Of a stretch of DNA of 64,000 nucleotides, positions 19,708 through 29,667 are shown in pieces. Positions within the stretch are counted from its first letter, which is position 1, and the number at the start of each line of letters is the position of its first letter. The DNA is from Jannaschia aquimarina. GTDB lineage: Bacteria > Pseudomonadota > Alphaproteobacteria > Rhodobacterales > Rhodobacteraceae. The translations under genes were made by a program, and so were the position numbers. The stretch lies in contig NZ_JYFE01000046.1 in assembly GCF_000877395.1 (NCBI RefSeq), forward strand, positions 1-64,000, written 5' to 3'. The notes under the pieces were generated by a model that was not told the DNA's origin, did no database searches, and worked only from the letters and a program-made list of their open reading frames with translations.

Positions 19708-20826
19708 TCAGACGCGCATCGGCATCACGACGTAGATGGCCGAGGCGTCTCCGCCCTCCTGCATCAGGGTCGGGTCGCCCGCATTGTTGAAGCGGAACAC
19801 CGCATTCTCGCGGTCGACCTGTGCGGCGATCTCTTCGAGATACTTGGCGTTGAAGCCGATCTCGAGCTTCTCGTCCCCGTAGGCCACGGCGAGTTCCTCT
19901 TCGGCAGTGCCCGAGTCCGGAGCGTTGACCGAAAGGATGAGGCGATCCTCGTCGAGCGACAGCTTCACCGCGCGGGAGCGTTCGGAGGACACGATGGCGA
20001 CGCGACGCACGGCGGCGGCGAAGTCGGAGGCGTCCACCTCCATCGTCCGGGGGTTGGCCTGAGGGATGACCCGCGCATAGTCCGGGAAGGTGCCGTCGAT
20101 CACCTTCGATGTCAGCGTGATCTCGGGCGTGGCGAAGCGGATCTTGGTCTCGGAGACGGAGACGGCGATCTGCGCCTCGTCGTCATCCACCAGCTTGCGC
20201 AATTCGCCCACCGTCTTGCGGGGCACGATGACGCCGGGCATGTCGTCTGCCCCCTCGGGCAGGTCCGCATCGACGCGGGCGAGGCGGTGTCCGTCGGTGG
20301 CTACGGCACGCAGGACGCGGCCGCCCTCGCCTTCGGCCACATGCAGGTAGACGCCGTTGAGGTAGTAGCGCGTCTCTTCCGTCGAAATCGCAAAGCGCGA
20401 CTTGTCGAAGAGACGCCGCAAGACCGGCGCGGGACAGGAGAAGTTCGCCGCGTAGTCAGACGACGCCATCACGGGGAAGTCTTCCTTGGGGAGCGTCTGA
20501 AGCTGGAAACGCGACCGGCCGGCGGTGATGTTGATCCGGCCTTGGGCCTGATCCTCTTCGATCGCGACGAGCGCACCATCGGGGAGCGCGCGCACGATCT
20601 CGTGCAGGGTCTGGGCGCTGACGGTGGTGCCGCCTGCGCGCTCGACCTGAGCGGGGGCGCTGTCGATGACCTCGATATCCAGGTCGGTGGCCTTGAAGCG
20701 GACCTGATCGCCCTCGGCCTCGACGAGGATATTGGCGAGAATGGGGATCGTGTTCCGCCGCTCGACGACCGATTGCGCCTGACCGACCGCCTTGAGAAGC
20801 GCGGCCCGCTCGATGGAGAATTTCAT
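19708..20826 (-). CDS. dnaN: DNA polymerase III beta subunit (sliding clamp)
   Basis: Ring-shaped processivity clamp that tethers DNA polymerases. The 372-residue protein begins MKFSIERAALLKAVGQAQSVVERRN and ends with YVVMPMRV, matching the family at both ends; three clamp domains fit this length. The ATG at 20826 has GGTGAGG upstream; a start further 5' would add 14 unlikely residues. It follows dnaA by 63 bp and precedes recF by 1 bp, the classical dnaA-dnaN-recF order. Confidence 0.97.
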   Translation of the reverse strand: MKFSIERAALLKAVGQAQSVVERRNTIPILANILVEAEGDQVRFKATDLDIEVIDSAPAQVERAGGTTVSAQTLHEIVRALPDGALVAIEEDQAQGRINITAGRSRFQLQTLPKEDFPVMASSDYAANFSCPAPVLRRLFDKSRFAISTEETRYYLNGVYLHVAEGEGGRVLRAVATDGHRLARVDADLPEGADDMPGVIVPRKTVGELRKLVDDDEAQIAVSVSETKIRFATPEITLTSKVIDGTFPDYARVIPQANPRTMEVDASDFAAAVRRVAIVSSERSRAVKLSLDEDRLILSVNAPDSGTAEEELAVAYGDEKLEIGFNAKYLEEIAAQVDRENAVFRFNNAGDPTLMQEGGDASAIYVVMPMRV

Positions 20827-20889
20827 CTGACCCTCACCTGCCTTGGGACGCGCAGAATACCCGCGCATGCCTGCGGCGCAATGTCCGAC

Positions 20890-22212
20890 TTAGCTTTCGA
20901 GGCGGCGTTGCAGAAGCTGTGCGTCCTCGGCAAGTTGCGGGTCCGACTGGATCAGCTCTTCGATCTTGCGAACGGCGTAGAGGACGGTGGTGTGGTCCTT
21001 GCCGCCGAACTTGCGGCCGATCTCTGGGTAGGAGCGGGGCGTCAGCTTCTTGGCGAGGTACATCGCCATCTGCCGGGGCCGCGCCACGCTGCGCGAGCGG
21101 CGGGCGGAAGTCATGTCGGACATCCGGAGCGAGTAGTGATCGCAGACCTTCTTCATGATCTCGTCGATGGTCAGCTTGCGCTCGGACGCCCGAAGGAGGT
21201 CGCCTAAGACGTCGGGCAGCTGCTCCACCCGAATCTCGCGGCGCACGAGGCCCCAATAGTGGAAGAGGCGCGTCATGACGCTTTCGAGGACGCGGATGGA
21301 CGTGTTTATGCGGCCCGCGAGGAATTCGATCACGCCGTCGGCGAGAATGAAGTCGGGCGCTTCCTCGCGGCACTGCTCGTAGCGATGCATCAGAATTCCG
21401 AGGCGCAGTTCGTAATCGGCGGGATGCAGATCGACGACCAGGCCCGAGTGAAGCCGCGAGGTGATCCGCTCCTGCACGTCGGAAATGTCCGAGGGGGAGC
21501 GATCGGCCGAGATGACCACCTGCTTGCCGTTGTCCACAAGCGCATTGAACGTGTGGAAGAACTCTTCCTGCGTGCTTTCCTTGCCGGCGATGAACTGGAC
21601 ATCGTCCACCAGTAGCACGTCGACAGAGCGAAACATCTCCTTGAAGGACATGGTGGATTGCTCGCGCAGGGCTTGCACGAAGCGATACATGAACTGCTCG
21701 GCGGACAGGAACAGGACGCGGCAGCCGGGATCACGCTCCCGGAGTTGCCAGGCGATGGCCTGCATCAGATGCGTCTTGCCGAGCCCGACGCCGCCATGGA
21801 GGAAGAGCGGGTTGAAGCTGACGGGGCCACCTTCGCCGACACGGCGCGCGGCGGCATGGGCCAGCTCGTTGGATTTGCCGACGACGAAGCTGTCGAAGGT
21901 GAACCGCGGATCGAGGCCGTCCTCGGTGCGCGAGCGGACGGGCGAGGCCGGCGCGGATTCTGCGACCGGCGCAGCGCCGGCGGTGCAGATCACGCGGCTG
22001 GCGCGGATCCCGGCGGCATCGACATGCCGCAGGATGATGTCGGAAAAGTTCTGCACAACCCAGCGACCGATGAAATCGGTCGGCGATGCAAGCGACAGGG
22101 TCCGGTCATCAAGAGAGCGAAATTGAAGGGGTTTGATCCAGGTAGCGAAGTTGTTCGCGCCCACATCCCTCTCTATCCCGCTCTTCACGAGGTCCCACGT
22201 TTCGCCTGTCAT
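20890..22212 (-). CDS. dnaA: Chromosomal replication initiator DnaA
   Basis: AAA+ ATPase that binds DnaA boxes and opens oriC. The 440-residue protein contains domain I (1-75), a short linker (80-100), the AAA+ domain with Walker A HGGVGLGKTH (139-148) and Walker B LLVDDVQF (D203/D204), and the domain IV helix-turn-helix (RRSRSVARPRQMAMYL, GRKFGGKDHTTVLYA). The linker is short, as is usual in Rhodobacteraceae. No cluster of DnaA boxes was found in the adjacent gaps, so the origin itself is not placed here. Confidence 0.97.
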   Translation of the reverse strand: MTGETWDLVKSGIERDVGANNFATWIKPLQFRSLDDRTLSLASPTDFIGRWVVQNFSDIILRHVDAAGIRASRVICTAGAAPVAESAPASPVRSRTEDGLDPRFTFDSFVVGKSNELAHAAARRVGEGGPVSFNPLFLHGGVGLGKTHLMQAIAWQLRERDPGCRVLFLSAEQFMYRFVQALREQSTMSFKEMFRSVDVLLVDDVQFIAGKESTQEEFFHTFNALVDNGKQVVISADRSPSDISDVQERITSRLHSGLVVDLHPADYELRLGILMHRYEQCREEAPDFILADGVIEFLAGRINTSIRVLESVMTRLFHYWGLVRREIRVEQLPDVLGDLLRASERKLTIDEIMKKVCDHYSLRMSDMTSARRSRSVARPRQMAMYLAKKLTPRSYPEIGRKFGGKDHTTVLYAVRKIEELIQSDPQLAEDAQLLQRRLES

Positions 22213-22242
22213 GTCTTTCGGCCCTTTCTGCTCTCTTCTCGT

Positions 22243-22689
22243 TCAGGTCTGACGCCAAGCCAGACCCCGGGCCTTCCAACCGTTCAGGCCCCCCCTGTGA
22301 GACGAGCCGTCCAGATCACCTTCGAACCCTTCGGCCACGTTGATGCATTCCACCTGCTCTCCCTTCTCGGAGAGAGTCCGGGCGACCGCCTGAGCGGCCT
22401 GCATCGAACGTGCGCCGGAGCGGCAGATGAACAGCATCCGGGTTGGCAGCCCCGGAAGCTGATCCATCAGCGCCCCGACGAATGTCGGGTTCGGCGACAT
22501 GCCGGGCCAGGCCGCCCATTCGACGCGGATCGCGTCACGGCCGAGCTCGGACAGATCGGGCCCACCCACGAAACCCCATTCGGGGGCGGACCGGACATCC
22601 ACAAGGACGGCGTCTTCGTCTTCCGACAAAATCTTCCACGCATCCCGAGGCCCCACCTCGGCGATTTGCGGACCGCCGCCCGTCGTCAT
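22243..22689 (-). CDS. Rhodanese-like domain protein
   Basis: A 148-residue single rhodanese domain; such proteins carry persulfide sulfur on an active-site cysteine. The expected catalytic loop is FICRSGARS with C89, and the domain signatures VLVDVRSAPEW and GWKARGL are present. The ATG at 22689 (MTTGGGPQ) starts the domain; the frame extends upstream without family support. It lies between rpsT and dnaA, 30 bp before dnaA, so it may share dnaA's transcript. Sulfur donor and acceptor are unknown. Confidence 0.85.
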   Translation of the reverse strand: MTTGGGPQIAEVGPRDAWKILSEDEDAVLVDVRSAPEWGFVGGPDLSELGRDAIRVEWAAWPGMSPNPTFVGALMDQLPGLPTRMLFICRSGARSMQAAQAVARTLSEKGEQVECINVAEGFEGDLDGSSHRGGLNGWKARGLAWRQT

Positions 22690-22835
22690 GAATTGTCCCC
22701 AAAGGTGCGAACTGACTCGCTGTGTGGGAGTGGATATCGCCCGGCCCGAGGGGGCTTCAACGACTCTTCTTTGTTGACTCGGGATTCCCTCGTCACGAAT
22801 CTGTCGCACGAGCCTCAAGCCGCTACGCTGCAACG

Positions 22836-22862
22836 AAAAAGGCGCATCCGAGGATGCGCCTT
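22836..22862 (-). terminator. Rho-independent terminator of rpsT
   Basis: On the minus strand, an 11-bp stem (AAGGCGCATCC/GGATGCGCCTT) with a 2-nt loop as drawn is followed by TTTTT, 46 bp after the rpsT stop codon. This is the clearest leftward terminator in the window. Confidence 0.88.
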
Positions 22863-22908
22863 CGCGAATCTCTTGATGGTGCGTTCCGATCACACCCCGG
22901 CGCGTGAC

Positions 22909-23175
22909 TCAGGCGCCGAGCGCCTTCACGCGGTGGCTGAGGCGGGACATCTTCCGGGCGGCCGTATTCTTGTGAATCACGCCCTTCGTCACGCCGCGCA
23001 TCAGTTCGGGCTGCGCCTGCTTGAGCGCCTCGGCAGCCGCGGCCTGATCGCCGCCGGCAATCGCTTCCTCGACTTTGCGGAGATAGGTCCGGATGCGCGA
23101 CCGGCGCGCCTTGTTGACGGCAAAGCGCTTTTCGTTCTGACGCGCGCGCTTCTTCGCCTGTGGAGAGTTGGCCAT
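22909..23175 (-). CDS. rpsT: 30S ribosomal protein S20
   Basis: Small basic protein that binds the 5' domain of 16S rRNA early in 30S assembly. The 88 residues match S20 across the whole length: [17 protein letters not shown] at the N-terminus, [15 protein letters not shown], and [20 protein letters not shown] near the C-terminus. It is monocistronic, ended by the terminator at 22836-22862. Its upstream region contains a long-range inverted repeat (separate entry). Confidence 0.97.
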   Translation of the reverse strand: MANSPQAKKRARQNEKRFAVNKARRSRIRTYLRKVEEAIAGGDQAAAAEALKQAQPELMRGVTKGVIHKNTAARKMSRLSHRVKALGA

Positions 23176-23312
23176 GGGTTCGGTCCTTCGGTTTCGGGGC
23201 CCTCAGGGGCGTTACGACAAGCATGCGACGGGACGATTCCTCGGGCGCCGGGTTCGATACCGGACCTCTGGCCTGAGCGGGCCTCACGCGCATGGATGGG
23301 CGCCGCCTAGAC

Positions 23313-23398
23313 GATTCCCGGCGCAAAGGGAAGCCCCGCGCCCCGGGCAGCCCGGACGCAAACCCTGACGCTACGTCATTCATCGACCGCCGGGAATC
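23313..23398. repeat. Perfect 11-bp inverted repeat enclosing a 5-3-5 palindrome upstream of rpsT
   Basis: GATTCCCGGCG (23313-23323) and CGCCGGGAATC (23388-23398) are exact complements separated by 64 nt. Between them lies TGACG-CTA-CGTCA (23366-23378). The element is in the 275-bp gap between the echA 3' end and rpsT. It could be the closing stem of a structured RNA leader or a protein-binding region; nothing identifies it further. Confidence 0.5.
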
Positions 23399-23450
23399 GG
23401 GTGGTGATCAGGGCGTCGAGACGAGTCGCCGGGGCTGACCCCTACGGACC

Positions 23451-24227
23451 CTACCGGTCGCGGAACTGCGCCTCGCGCTTTTCGAGGAAGGCGGTCATGC
23501 CCTCGGACTGATCCTCGGTCGAGAAGAGACCCATGAAGAGCCGCCTCTCGAAAAGGAGGCCTTGGCTCAGCGGCATCTCGTCGGCGGCGTTCACCGCCTC
23601 CTTGGCGGCGGTCACCGCGATCATCGATTTCTCCGCGATCTTCTGGGCGGCGCCCATCGCTTCGTCCATCAGCTTCTTGCCCGGCACCACGCGGCTGACG
23701 AGGCCTGCGCGTTCTGCCTCTTCGGCGTCCATGAAGCGGCCCGTCAGGTGCATGTCCATGGACTTGGCCTTGCCGACGGCCCGGGTCAGGCGTTGGGTCC
23801 CGCCGAGCCCCGCGATGACGCCGAGATTGATCTCGGGTTGACCGAACTTGGCCGTATCGGCGGCGATGATGAAGTCGCACATCATTGCAAGCTCGCATCC
23901 CCCGCCCAGTGCATAGCCCGCCACGGCCGCGACGATCGGCTTGCGGATACGCATCAGGGCGCCCGTCTCGGGCCCGAAGAGATCGCCCATGAAAACGTCG
24001 GTGAACGACTTCTCGGACATCTCGGCGATGTCGGCCCCCGCCGCGAATGCCTTCTCGGAGCCGGTGATGACGATGCAGCGCACCTTCTCGTTGTCCTGCG
24101 CGGATCGGAGCGCCTTGGCCAGCTCACCCAGAAGCTGCGAGGACAGGGCATTGCGCGCCTCGGGCCGGTCGAGCTGCATGACGGCGACGTGGTCCGTCAC
24201 CTCGACGTTGATGGTTTCGTATCCCAT
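23451..24227 (-). CDS. Enoyl-CoA hydratase
   Basis: Crotonase-fold enzyme that hydrates 2-trans-enoyl-CoA in beta-oxidation. The 258 residues include both catalytic glutamates at the canonical 20-residue spacing, E112 in [13 protein letters not shown] and E132 in [11 protein letters not shown], and the oxyanion-hole motif [11 protein letters not shown]. The ATG at 24227 gives the usual N-terminus. It is leftward, 59 bp after mutM. The position between mutM and rpsT is recurrent in Rhodobacteraceae (from memory). Confidence 0.93.
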   Translation of the reverse strand: MGYETINVEVTDHVAVMQLDRPEARNALSSQLLGELAKALRSAQDNEKVRCIVITGSEKAFAAGADIAEMSEKSFTDVFMGDLFGPETGALMRIRKPIVAAVAGYALGGGCELAMMCDFIIAADTAKFGQPEINLGVIAGLGGTQRLTRAVGKAKSMDMHLTGRFMDAEEAERAGLVSRVVPGKKLMDEAMGAAQKIAEKSMIAVTAAKEAVNAADEMPLSQGLLFERRLFMGLFSTEDQSEGMTAFLEKREAQFRDR

Positions 24228-24286
24228 GACGGCCTCCGAAGCGGGTCAGACCCCTACGGCTGCACCGCCACCGTTCACGATTCAAG

Positions 24287-25135
24287 TCATCTTTGACACG
24301 TCGCGCAGTAGAAGCTGGACCGGCCCGATTGAACGACCCGGCGCACGATACCATCGCAGCCGGAGGTGGTGCAGGATGCCCCTTCCCGATCGTAGACAGC
24401 GAAGCCGTGCTGAAAGTAACCCAGCGTCCCGTCGGCCTGGCGGTGGTCGCGCAGCGACGATCCGCCGGCGGCGATGGCTTCGGACAAGACGTCGCGCACG
24501 ATGGGAACCAGCGCAGCCACACGGGCCGGCGCGATCCGACCGGCCTTGCGGAGCGGGCTGATGCCGGCGCGATGCAAGGCCTCGCACACATAGATGTTGC
24601 CCAAGCCGGCCACGATGCGCTGGTCCAGCAACACCGCCTTCACCGGCGTGCGCCGCCCCCGAAAGGCGGCGACCAGATGCGCCTCGTTGAAGCTGTTGCC
24701 AAGGGGTTCGGGACCCAGCTTCTCGATCAGCCAGTGCCGCTCCAGATCGGCCGTGGGCCACAGATCCATCGTTCCGAAGCGCCGCGCGTCGTTGAAGGTG
24801 ACGCGGTGACGGCCCGTCGTCAGAACGACATGGTCGTGCTGCGGCAGCCAGCCCACTTCGCGGTGAAACTGCCCCTGCTGGACATCGTCGACCACCATGC
24901 GGCCAGACATGCCCAGATGCACGATCAGCGTCTCGCCCGTGTCCAGATGCAGCAGCAGGTATTTCGAGCGCCGCCCGAGCGCGGTCACGGTCGCACCGGT
25001 CAGACGCTCTGCCATGCGGTCCGGAAAGGGCCAGCGCAGATCGGGCCGTCGCACTTCGACGCGGTCGAGCCGCGCGCCTTCGAGCGCGGGCGTCAGGCCG
25101 CGGCGGACGGTTTCGACCTCTGGCAGTTCCGGCAT
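24287..25135 (-). CDS. mutM: Formamidopyrimidine-DNA glycosylase
   Basis: Bifunctional base-excision repair enzyme that removes 8-oxoguanine and formamidopyrimidines. The 282 residues start with the obligatory MPELPEVET (catalytic P2 and E3) and include K58, the helix-2-turn-helix lysine region [18 protein letters not shown], and a C-terminal zinc finger of C255, C260, C277 and C280. It is divergent from ubiE across 77 bp. Confidence 0.97.
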   Translation of the reverse strand: MPELPEVETVRRGLTPALEGARLDRVEVRRPDLRWPFPDRMAERLTGATVTALGRRSKYLLLHLDTGETLIVHLGMSGRMVVDDVQQGQFHREVGWLPQHDHVVLTTGRHRVTFNDARRFGTMDLWPTADLERHWLIEKLGPEPLGNSFNEAHLVAAFRGRRTPVKAVLLDQRIVAGLGNIYVCEALHRAGISPLRKAGRIAPARVAALVPIVRDVLSEAIAAGGSSLRDHRQADGTLGYFQHGFAVYDREGASCTTSGCDGIVRRVVQSGRSSFYCATCQR

Positions 25136-25155
25136 GTTTGTCGCGGCCCCTCGCG

Positions 25156-25183
25156 TTGCAGGCAGGGCGCGCCGCCCTATAAG
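25156..25183 (+). promoter_or_regulatory. Predicted ubiE promoter
   Basis: TTGCAG (25156-25161) and TATAAG (25178-25183) are separated by 16 bp, about 30 bp before the ubiE start codon in the mutM-ubiE divergent gap. Confidence 0.5.
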
Positions 25184-25212
25184 TCAGGCGGTCACATGAG
25201 GATGCGCAACGC

Positions 25213-25965
25213 ATGACGCAAGAGAGCCCCCGCACCACCCATTTCGGCAATCGCGACGTGCCGGAGGACGAGAAGGCGGGACTCGTCCATGACGTCTTCT
25301 CCTCGGTGGCCTCGCGCTACGACGTGATGAACGACGCCATGTCGCTGGGGATCCACCGTCTGTGGAAGGACGCGATGCTGGACTGGCTGGCGCCCCGGCC
25401 GGGCCAGCGCCTGCTGGACGTGGCGGGTGGCACCGGTGACATCGCCTTCCGCTTCCTGAAGCGAGCCGAGGGATCGACGGCGACCGTTCTCGACATGACC
25501 GAGGACATGCTGAATGCGGGCCGCGACCGGGCAGATGCCGAATCCCTCTCCGACCGGCTGGACTGGGTGGTGGGGGACGCGATGACCCTGCCTTTCGAGG
25601 ACAACTTCTTCGACGCCTATACGATCAGCTTCGGAATTCGGAACGTGACCCGGATCAACGATGCCCTGCGCGAAGCTTACCGCGTTCTCCGGCCGGGCGG
25701 GCGGTTGATGGTGCTGGAATTCAGTCAGCTTCCGAATCCGCTGCTGCAACGGGCTTACGATCTGTACTCGTTCAACGTGATCCCCCGGATGGGGCAGGCC
25801 ATCGCGAATGACCGCGACAGCTATCAGTATCTCGTCGAGTCCATCCGCAAGTTCCCGGATCAGGATCGCTTTGCCGCAATGATCGTCGACGCCGGATTCG
25901 GAAACGTGAAATACCGCAATCTCTCCTTCGGGATCGCCGCGCTGCATTCCGGCTGGAAGCTGTGA
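25213..25965 (+). CDS. ubiE: Ubiquinone/menaquinone biosynthesis C-methyltransferase
   Basis: SAM-dependent methyltransferase acting on the benzoquinol ring in ubiquinone synthesis. The 250-residue protein has the UbiE signature [26 protein letters not shown] motif [14 protein letters not shown] (67-79) and the C-terminal [12 protein letters not shown]. Its stop overlaps the GTG start of ubiB by 4 nt (GTGA). Confidence 0.97.
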   Translation: MTQESPRTTHFGNRDVPEDEKAGLVHDVFSSVASRYDVMNDAMSLGIHRLWKDAMLDWLAPRPGQRLLDVAGGTGDIAFRFLKRAEGSTATVLDMTEDMLNAGRDRADAESLSDRLDWVVGDAMTLPFEDNFFDAYTISFGIRNVTRINDALREAYRVLRPGGRLMVLEFSQLPNPLLQRAYDLYSFNVIPRMGQAIANDRDSYQYLVESIRKFPDQDRFAAMIVDAGFGNVKYRNLSFGIAALHSGWKL

Positions 25966-27494
25966 AGGGCCCTCATAACATTTGGCGGTTGATCCGGACC
26001 GCCGGCACCTTCGAGCGCACGGGCGCCATGGAGGTCGTGCTCGATCAGCTCGACGCGCCGCGCAGCTTGCGGGTTCTCGCGCGTATCCTCGGCTGGCCGT
26101 TCAAATGGCTTGGATACGAGGGCGATCCGGCTCTGCCGCCAGTGACGCGCGCGCTTACCGCGCTCGGGCCCAGCTACATCAAGTTCGGGCAGATCCTGTC
26201 GACGCGGCCGGACTTCGTCGGTGCCGAGCTGGCGATGCAGCTGCGCGTCCTTCAGGACAAGCTGCCCCCCTTCCCCACCGAGTTGGCGCGCCAGACAGTT
26301 CAGCGCGAACTCGGAATGCCGTCGGACACGATCTTCCGCGAGTTCTCGGAGCCCGTCGCCGCGGCCTCCATCGCGCAGGTCCATCAGGCGCGCATTGCGG
26401 GGGACGGGACGAAGGTCGCCGTCAAGGTCCTGCGTCCCGGCATCGCCAAGGCGTTTCGCAAGGATATCGACGCCTTCTACCTGGGTGCCTGGCTCATGGA
26501 GACGGTCGCCCCCTCGACGCGGCGCCTGCGGCCGTCGGACGTCATCGCCCATTTCGACGCCACAGTGGAGCAGGAGCTCGACCTGCGGGCCGAAGCGGCC
26601 GCCGCCAGCGAGTTCGCCGCCAACACGGCGCGCGACGACGGCTTCACCGTACCGAGCGTCGACTGGAACCTGTCGGGCCGTGAGATGATGACGCTCGAAT
26701 GGGCCGAGGGCATCCCGATGGCCGATCTCGATGCCATCGACGCGGCCGGTCACGACCGTGTCGCCTTGGCCGACCGGGTGATGCAGATGTTCCTGCGCCA
26801 CGCCCTGCGAGACGGCTATTTTCACGCCGACATGCATCAGGGGAACCTCAAGATCGCGCCCAACGGCGATATCGTGGCGCTGGATTTCGGGATCATGGGG
26901 CGCCTCGACGAATATACCCGCAGGGTCTACGCCGAGATCCTGATGGGCTTCATCCGCAAGGATTACCACCGCGTGGCCGAGGTGCATTTCGAGGCCGGTT
27001 ACGTGCCCGCCGATCGCGATGTCGACCTGTTCGCCCAAGCTTTGCGCAGCGTGGGCGAGCCGATCTTCGGGATGGATGCCTCGCGCATCTCGATGGGCCG
27101 GTTGCTGGCCTATCTCTTCGAGGTGACCGAGCGCTTCGGGATGGAGACGCGGACGGAGCTGATTCTGCTCCAGCGGACTATGGTCGTGGTCGAGGGGGTC
27201 GCCCGCTCGCTGAATCCGCATATGAATATCTGGAACGCGGCACGTCCCGAGGTGGAACGGTATATCCGCGAAAATCTCGGGCCGAAGGCCTTTGCGCGGG
27301 ATCTCTACCGAACAACGCAGGTCCTCGCCCGGTTCGGGCCTCACCTCCCACGGGCGGTGGAAGACGTCCTCAAGGGGACACGCCAGACCGTGGTTGTCCC
27401 GTCTGCCCGACAGAATATCGGAAGCTCCGCCGCGTGGTTTCTGGCCGGTGCGGGCGTTACCGCGCTGATCGGAGCGCTGGCGATCTGGGCTTAG
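25962..27494 (+). CDS. ubiB: Ubiquinone biosynthesis protein UbiB (ABC1/ADCK atypical kinase)
   Basis: Membrane-anchored protein-kinase-like ATPase required for ubiquinone synthesis. The 510 residues show the invariant KxGQ motif ([15 protein letters not shown]74-Q77), the alanine-rich loop [11 protein letters not shown], the catalytic block [11 protein letters not shown] and LDFGIMG, and a C-terminal transmembrane segment about 488-508. The start is GTG at 25962, translationally coupled to ubiE. It is the last conserved gene before the decayed region. Confidence 0.95.
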   Translation: MKGPHNIWRLIRTAGTFERTGAMEVVLDQLDAPRSLRVLARILGWPFKWLGYEGDPALPPVTRALTALGPSYIKFGQILSTRPDFVGAELAMQLRVLQDKLPPFPTELARQTVQRELGMPSDTIFREFSEPVAAASIAQVHQARIAGDGTKVAVKVLRPGIAKAFRKDIDAFYLGAWLMETVAPSTRRLRPSDVIAHFDATVEQELDLRAEAAAASEFAANTARDDGFTVPSVDWNLSGREMMTLEWAEGIPMADLDAIDAAGHDRVALADRVMQMFLRHALRDGYFHADMHQGNLKIAPNGDIVALDFGIMGRLDEYTRRVYAEILMGFIRKDYHRVAEVHFEAGYVPADRDVDLFAQALRSVGEPIFGMDASRISMGRLLAYLFEVTERFGMETRTELILLQRTMVVVEGVARSLNPHMNIWNAARPEVERYIRENLGPKAFARDLYRTTQVLARFGPHLPRAVEDVLKGTRQTVVVPSARQNIGSSAAWFLAGAGVTALIGALAIWA

Positions 27495-28317
27495 GCAGGG
27501 TCCGGCGCGGTATCTTTGTGAGCGAAGCTTGCGGGGCTGGCTGGTCTGCCATCTCCGCTCCAGGCGGGCGAGGCATTCGGCCCCGTGAGTCGGGCTCGCT
27601 GCAAACAGATCTCATTGCTCAAGCCCGCGATATCACGACGTTCGGTGCCGGCTCTCCTCCACGCTCTACAAGCCCTGCTGCCTCCGTCAGGACAGTCGCG
27701 GCTTCCCAAACGATGGCGCCACATCCCCTTCCGCCGGCGGCAAGCGCCTCCGACAGGTCGCTGAAGCAAAGGCGTCCTGTCCCAGAGTCCACCTGCGCCA
27801 GCCTCCAAGGAAACCTTCGACAGATCACTGGCACATTGTTGAAGCACGATCTGTCACAAGGTACGGATCGGGATCTGTGCAGGCTTCCGGGCAGTGGCAA
27901 GTTAAAGATGACAAGCGTCTTTTGCAGCGGCCCTGGACAGGAAGGCCGACCCGTAAATCGCTCGCTGACCGGCAGGCTGAGATCCTGGCGGAGCGGGGTC
28001 GACAGAAGCCCGGTCCCGCAGCGACATTCGATCAGACGTCGGAACGCTTTCCAGACACGTCGTTCGTCCAGCGCGGCTTACCCGTCCGCCGCCGCCGCTG
28101 CGGACGTACATGCCCTATGCACTCCACTTGGATGCTGTCAGATCGTAGAGGCACCAGTCGGATCCAACTCCTCTCCAAATCTTGCGGTGGAAGCCACGTC
28201 ACGCCCCCGATGGCGCGGCGAGATCCAAGACAGAGCCTGGCCGGGCAAGCCACTTCCGATCTCGATCGGGCATGGACGTTGCTGGCCCGCTGCTGGTTTC
28301 ACAAAGGACGACTTTGC
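27495..28317. other. Gene-free stretch with decayed sequence
   Basis: About 820 bp between ubiB and the IS3 remnant. Open frames on both strands are short, lack ribosome-binding sites and show no recognisable domain. Base composition looks less GC-rich than the flanks by eye. It may be debris of a mobile element or of deleted genes; no homology can be named. Confidence 0.5.
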
Positions 28318-29531
28318 TTACATCGCTCGCTCTTTGGATAGGATGGGGCTTGGATATCCAACGGGCGAGTGGCGACGTCCTGGATTGTGGAACCGCTCGA
28401 TGTCGTCGAGGACATCGGCCCTTCCCTGGCTCCGTGTTCGGTATGTCCATCTCTGTACCCGCCCGGTCTTGAGCGATGAGAAGAAATTCTCCATCGCCGC
28501 GTTCCGGGCGTTCGAACGGATTCCGGATCGTTCGATCCGCTGGCGCGGGTCCGCTTGAACTCCCGGACGCTGCCGTATCGGCTCATCCATCGCCCGGAAG
28601 ACGCACGCGGAGCGTGCGGCCGAGGGGAACCGGCCTACGACACGACGTGAGGACAGGTCGCTCACGACCGCGACATGGAGGCAGCATTCTGCGGTCCGGA
28701 CAGAGATGAAGTCGGCGACCCACTTGTGGTTCCGCCCGTCGGCGTCGAAACTTCGGTCGGGAACGTTCGGACCGAGAATTGCCCTGCCGTCGGCATCCTT
28801 TGGAAGACGCCGGCGTTTTGACCTCGCGCGCAGCCCGTGCAGGCGCACCCATCATCCGACAGGCGACATGGAAAGCAAGTCTGCCGAGAGGGGGCGTTCG
28901 ATCGCATGCAGGCCGCAATCGGTGTCCTCGGCCAACATGTCGTGCCAGACCCACCGCTTGCCGTAGGTCCGATCCGACCGCGGGAGGCTCGCACGGATCA
29001 CTGCCGAGACCTCTTTTTCGCGGATCGATTTGTCGCTGTGTGGCCATGCCGGCCAAGCATGAACGTCGCTCCGCGATACAACCCTTCGCGTCACGCATCC
29101 CATTCACCGGCCATTCGTCGGAGAAACGCCCCACTGCGGCCTTTCCCGATCCTCCCCAAGTGCTTCGCAACGAACCCGAACATTGCGGCCAGTCCCTCGC
29201 TAAGGAGGCGTCGCCAGAGGTTTTTCGGACCAATGGCGCAACCGTTGCCGACCCTTCTTGAGGGAAATACCCCGCTCCGCCTTCAGCCTGGAGGATCCTC
29301 GCCGCCGGCTTCTGAGTTCTTCATGCTCCGGTGTCAGTCTCCCATGCCGAGGAGATTCCGCTGCTCCATCAGCTCTGAAGGCCCGGACTGACGAAAAACC
29401 ACAATCGTGTGACACTCAAGATCCGTTGAAGCTTGGGCCGCCCTGATGCCACGCTTCGTGGTCAGGTCTACCGCCTCCAGCCTGAAATCGCGGTCAATAC
29501 TCTTCTCGGCATTCGATTTCGCCAGTTCCAT
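28318..29531 (-). mobile_element. Degenerate IS3-family insertion sequence
   Basis: Leftward remains of both IS3 genes. OrfA: DRDFRLEAVDLTTKRGIRAAQASTDL (first part, about 29490-29410) matches the helix-turn-helix end, and LTPEHEELRS plus LKAERGISLKKG (about 29350-29260) matches the leucine-zipper end, in a different frame. OrfB: MFGFVAKHLGRIGKG, then REKEVSAVIRAS and DRTYGKRW, then LHGLRARSKRRRLP after an in-frame TGA (28854-28852), then NHKWVADF carrying the first Asp of the DDE triad, and NAAMENFFSSLKTGRV carrying the Glu. The middle of the catalytic domain with the second Asp (SDQGSQY in relatives) is missing. Frameshifts, stops and this gap make it inactive. Terminal repeats were not identified. 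Confidence 0.85.
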
Positions 29532-29667
29532 GAAACCTTATCTCGATCTCCACGAAATCAGCATCCGGCCACTCGACCATAGGCGCAGAAACCTACCCAG
29601 TTTGGAGCGACCTAGCTCGAAGCCGATAATCTCCTCCGTCGCGCATTAGAATGGCGGGCGCGACCCA

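Noticed and set aside
21530-21538. TTGTCCACA, resembling a DnaA box
   Set aside because: It is a single copy within the dnaA coding sequence. No cluster of boxes or AT-rich unwinding region was seen in the dnaA, rpsT or gyrB gaps, so oriC is not called.
27877-28341. 154-codon rightward frame next to the IS remnant
   Set aside because: Composition is erratic, there is no domain and no ribosome-binding site, and it overlaps the end of the decayed transposase.
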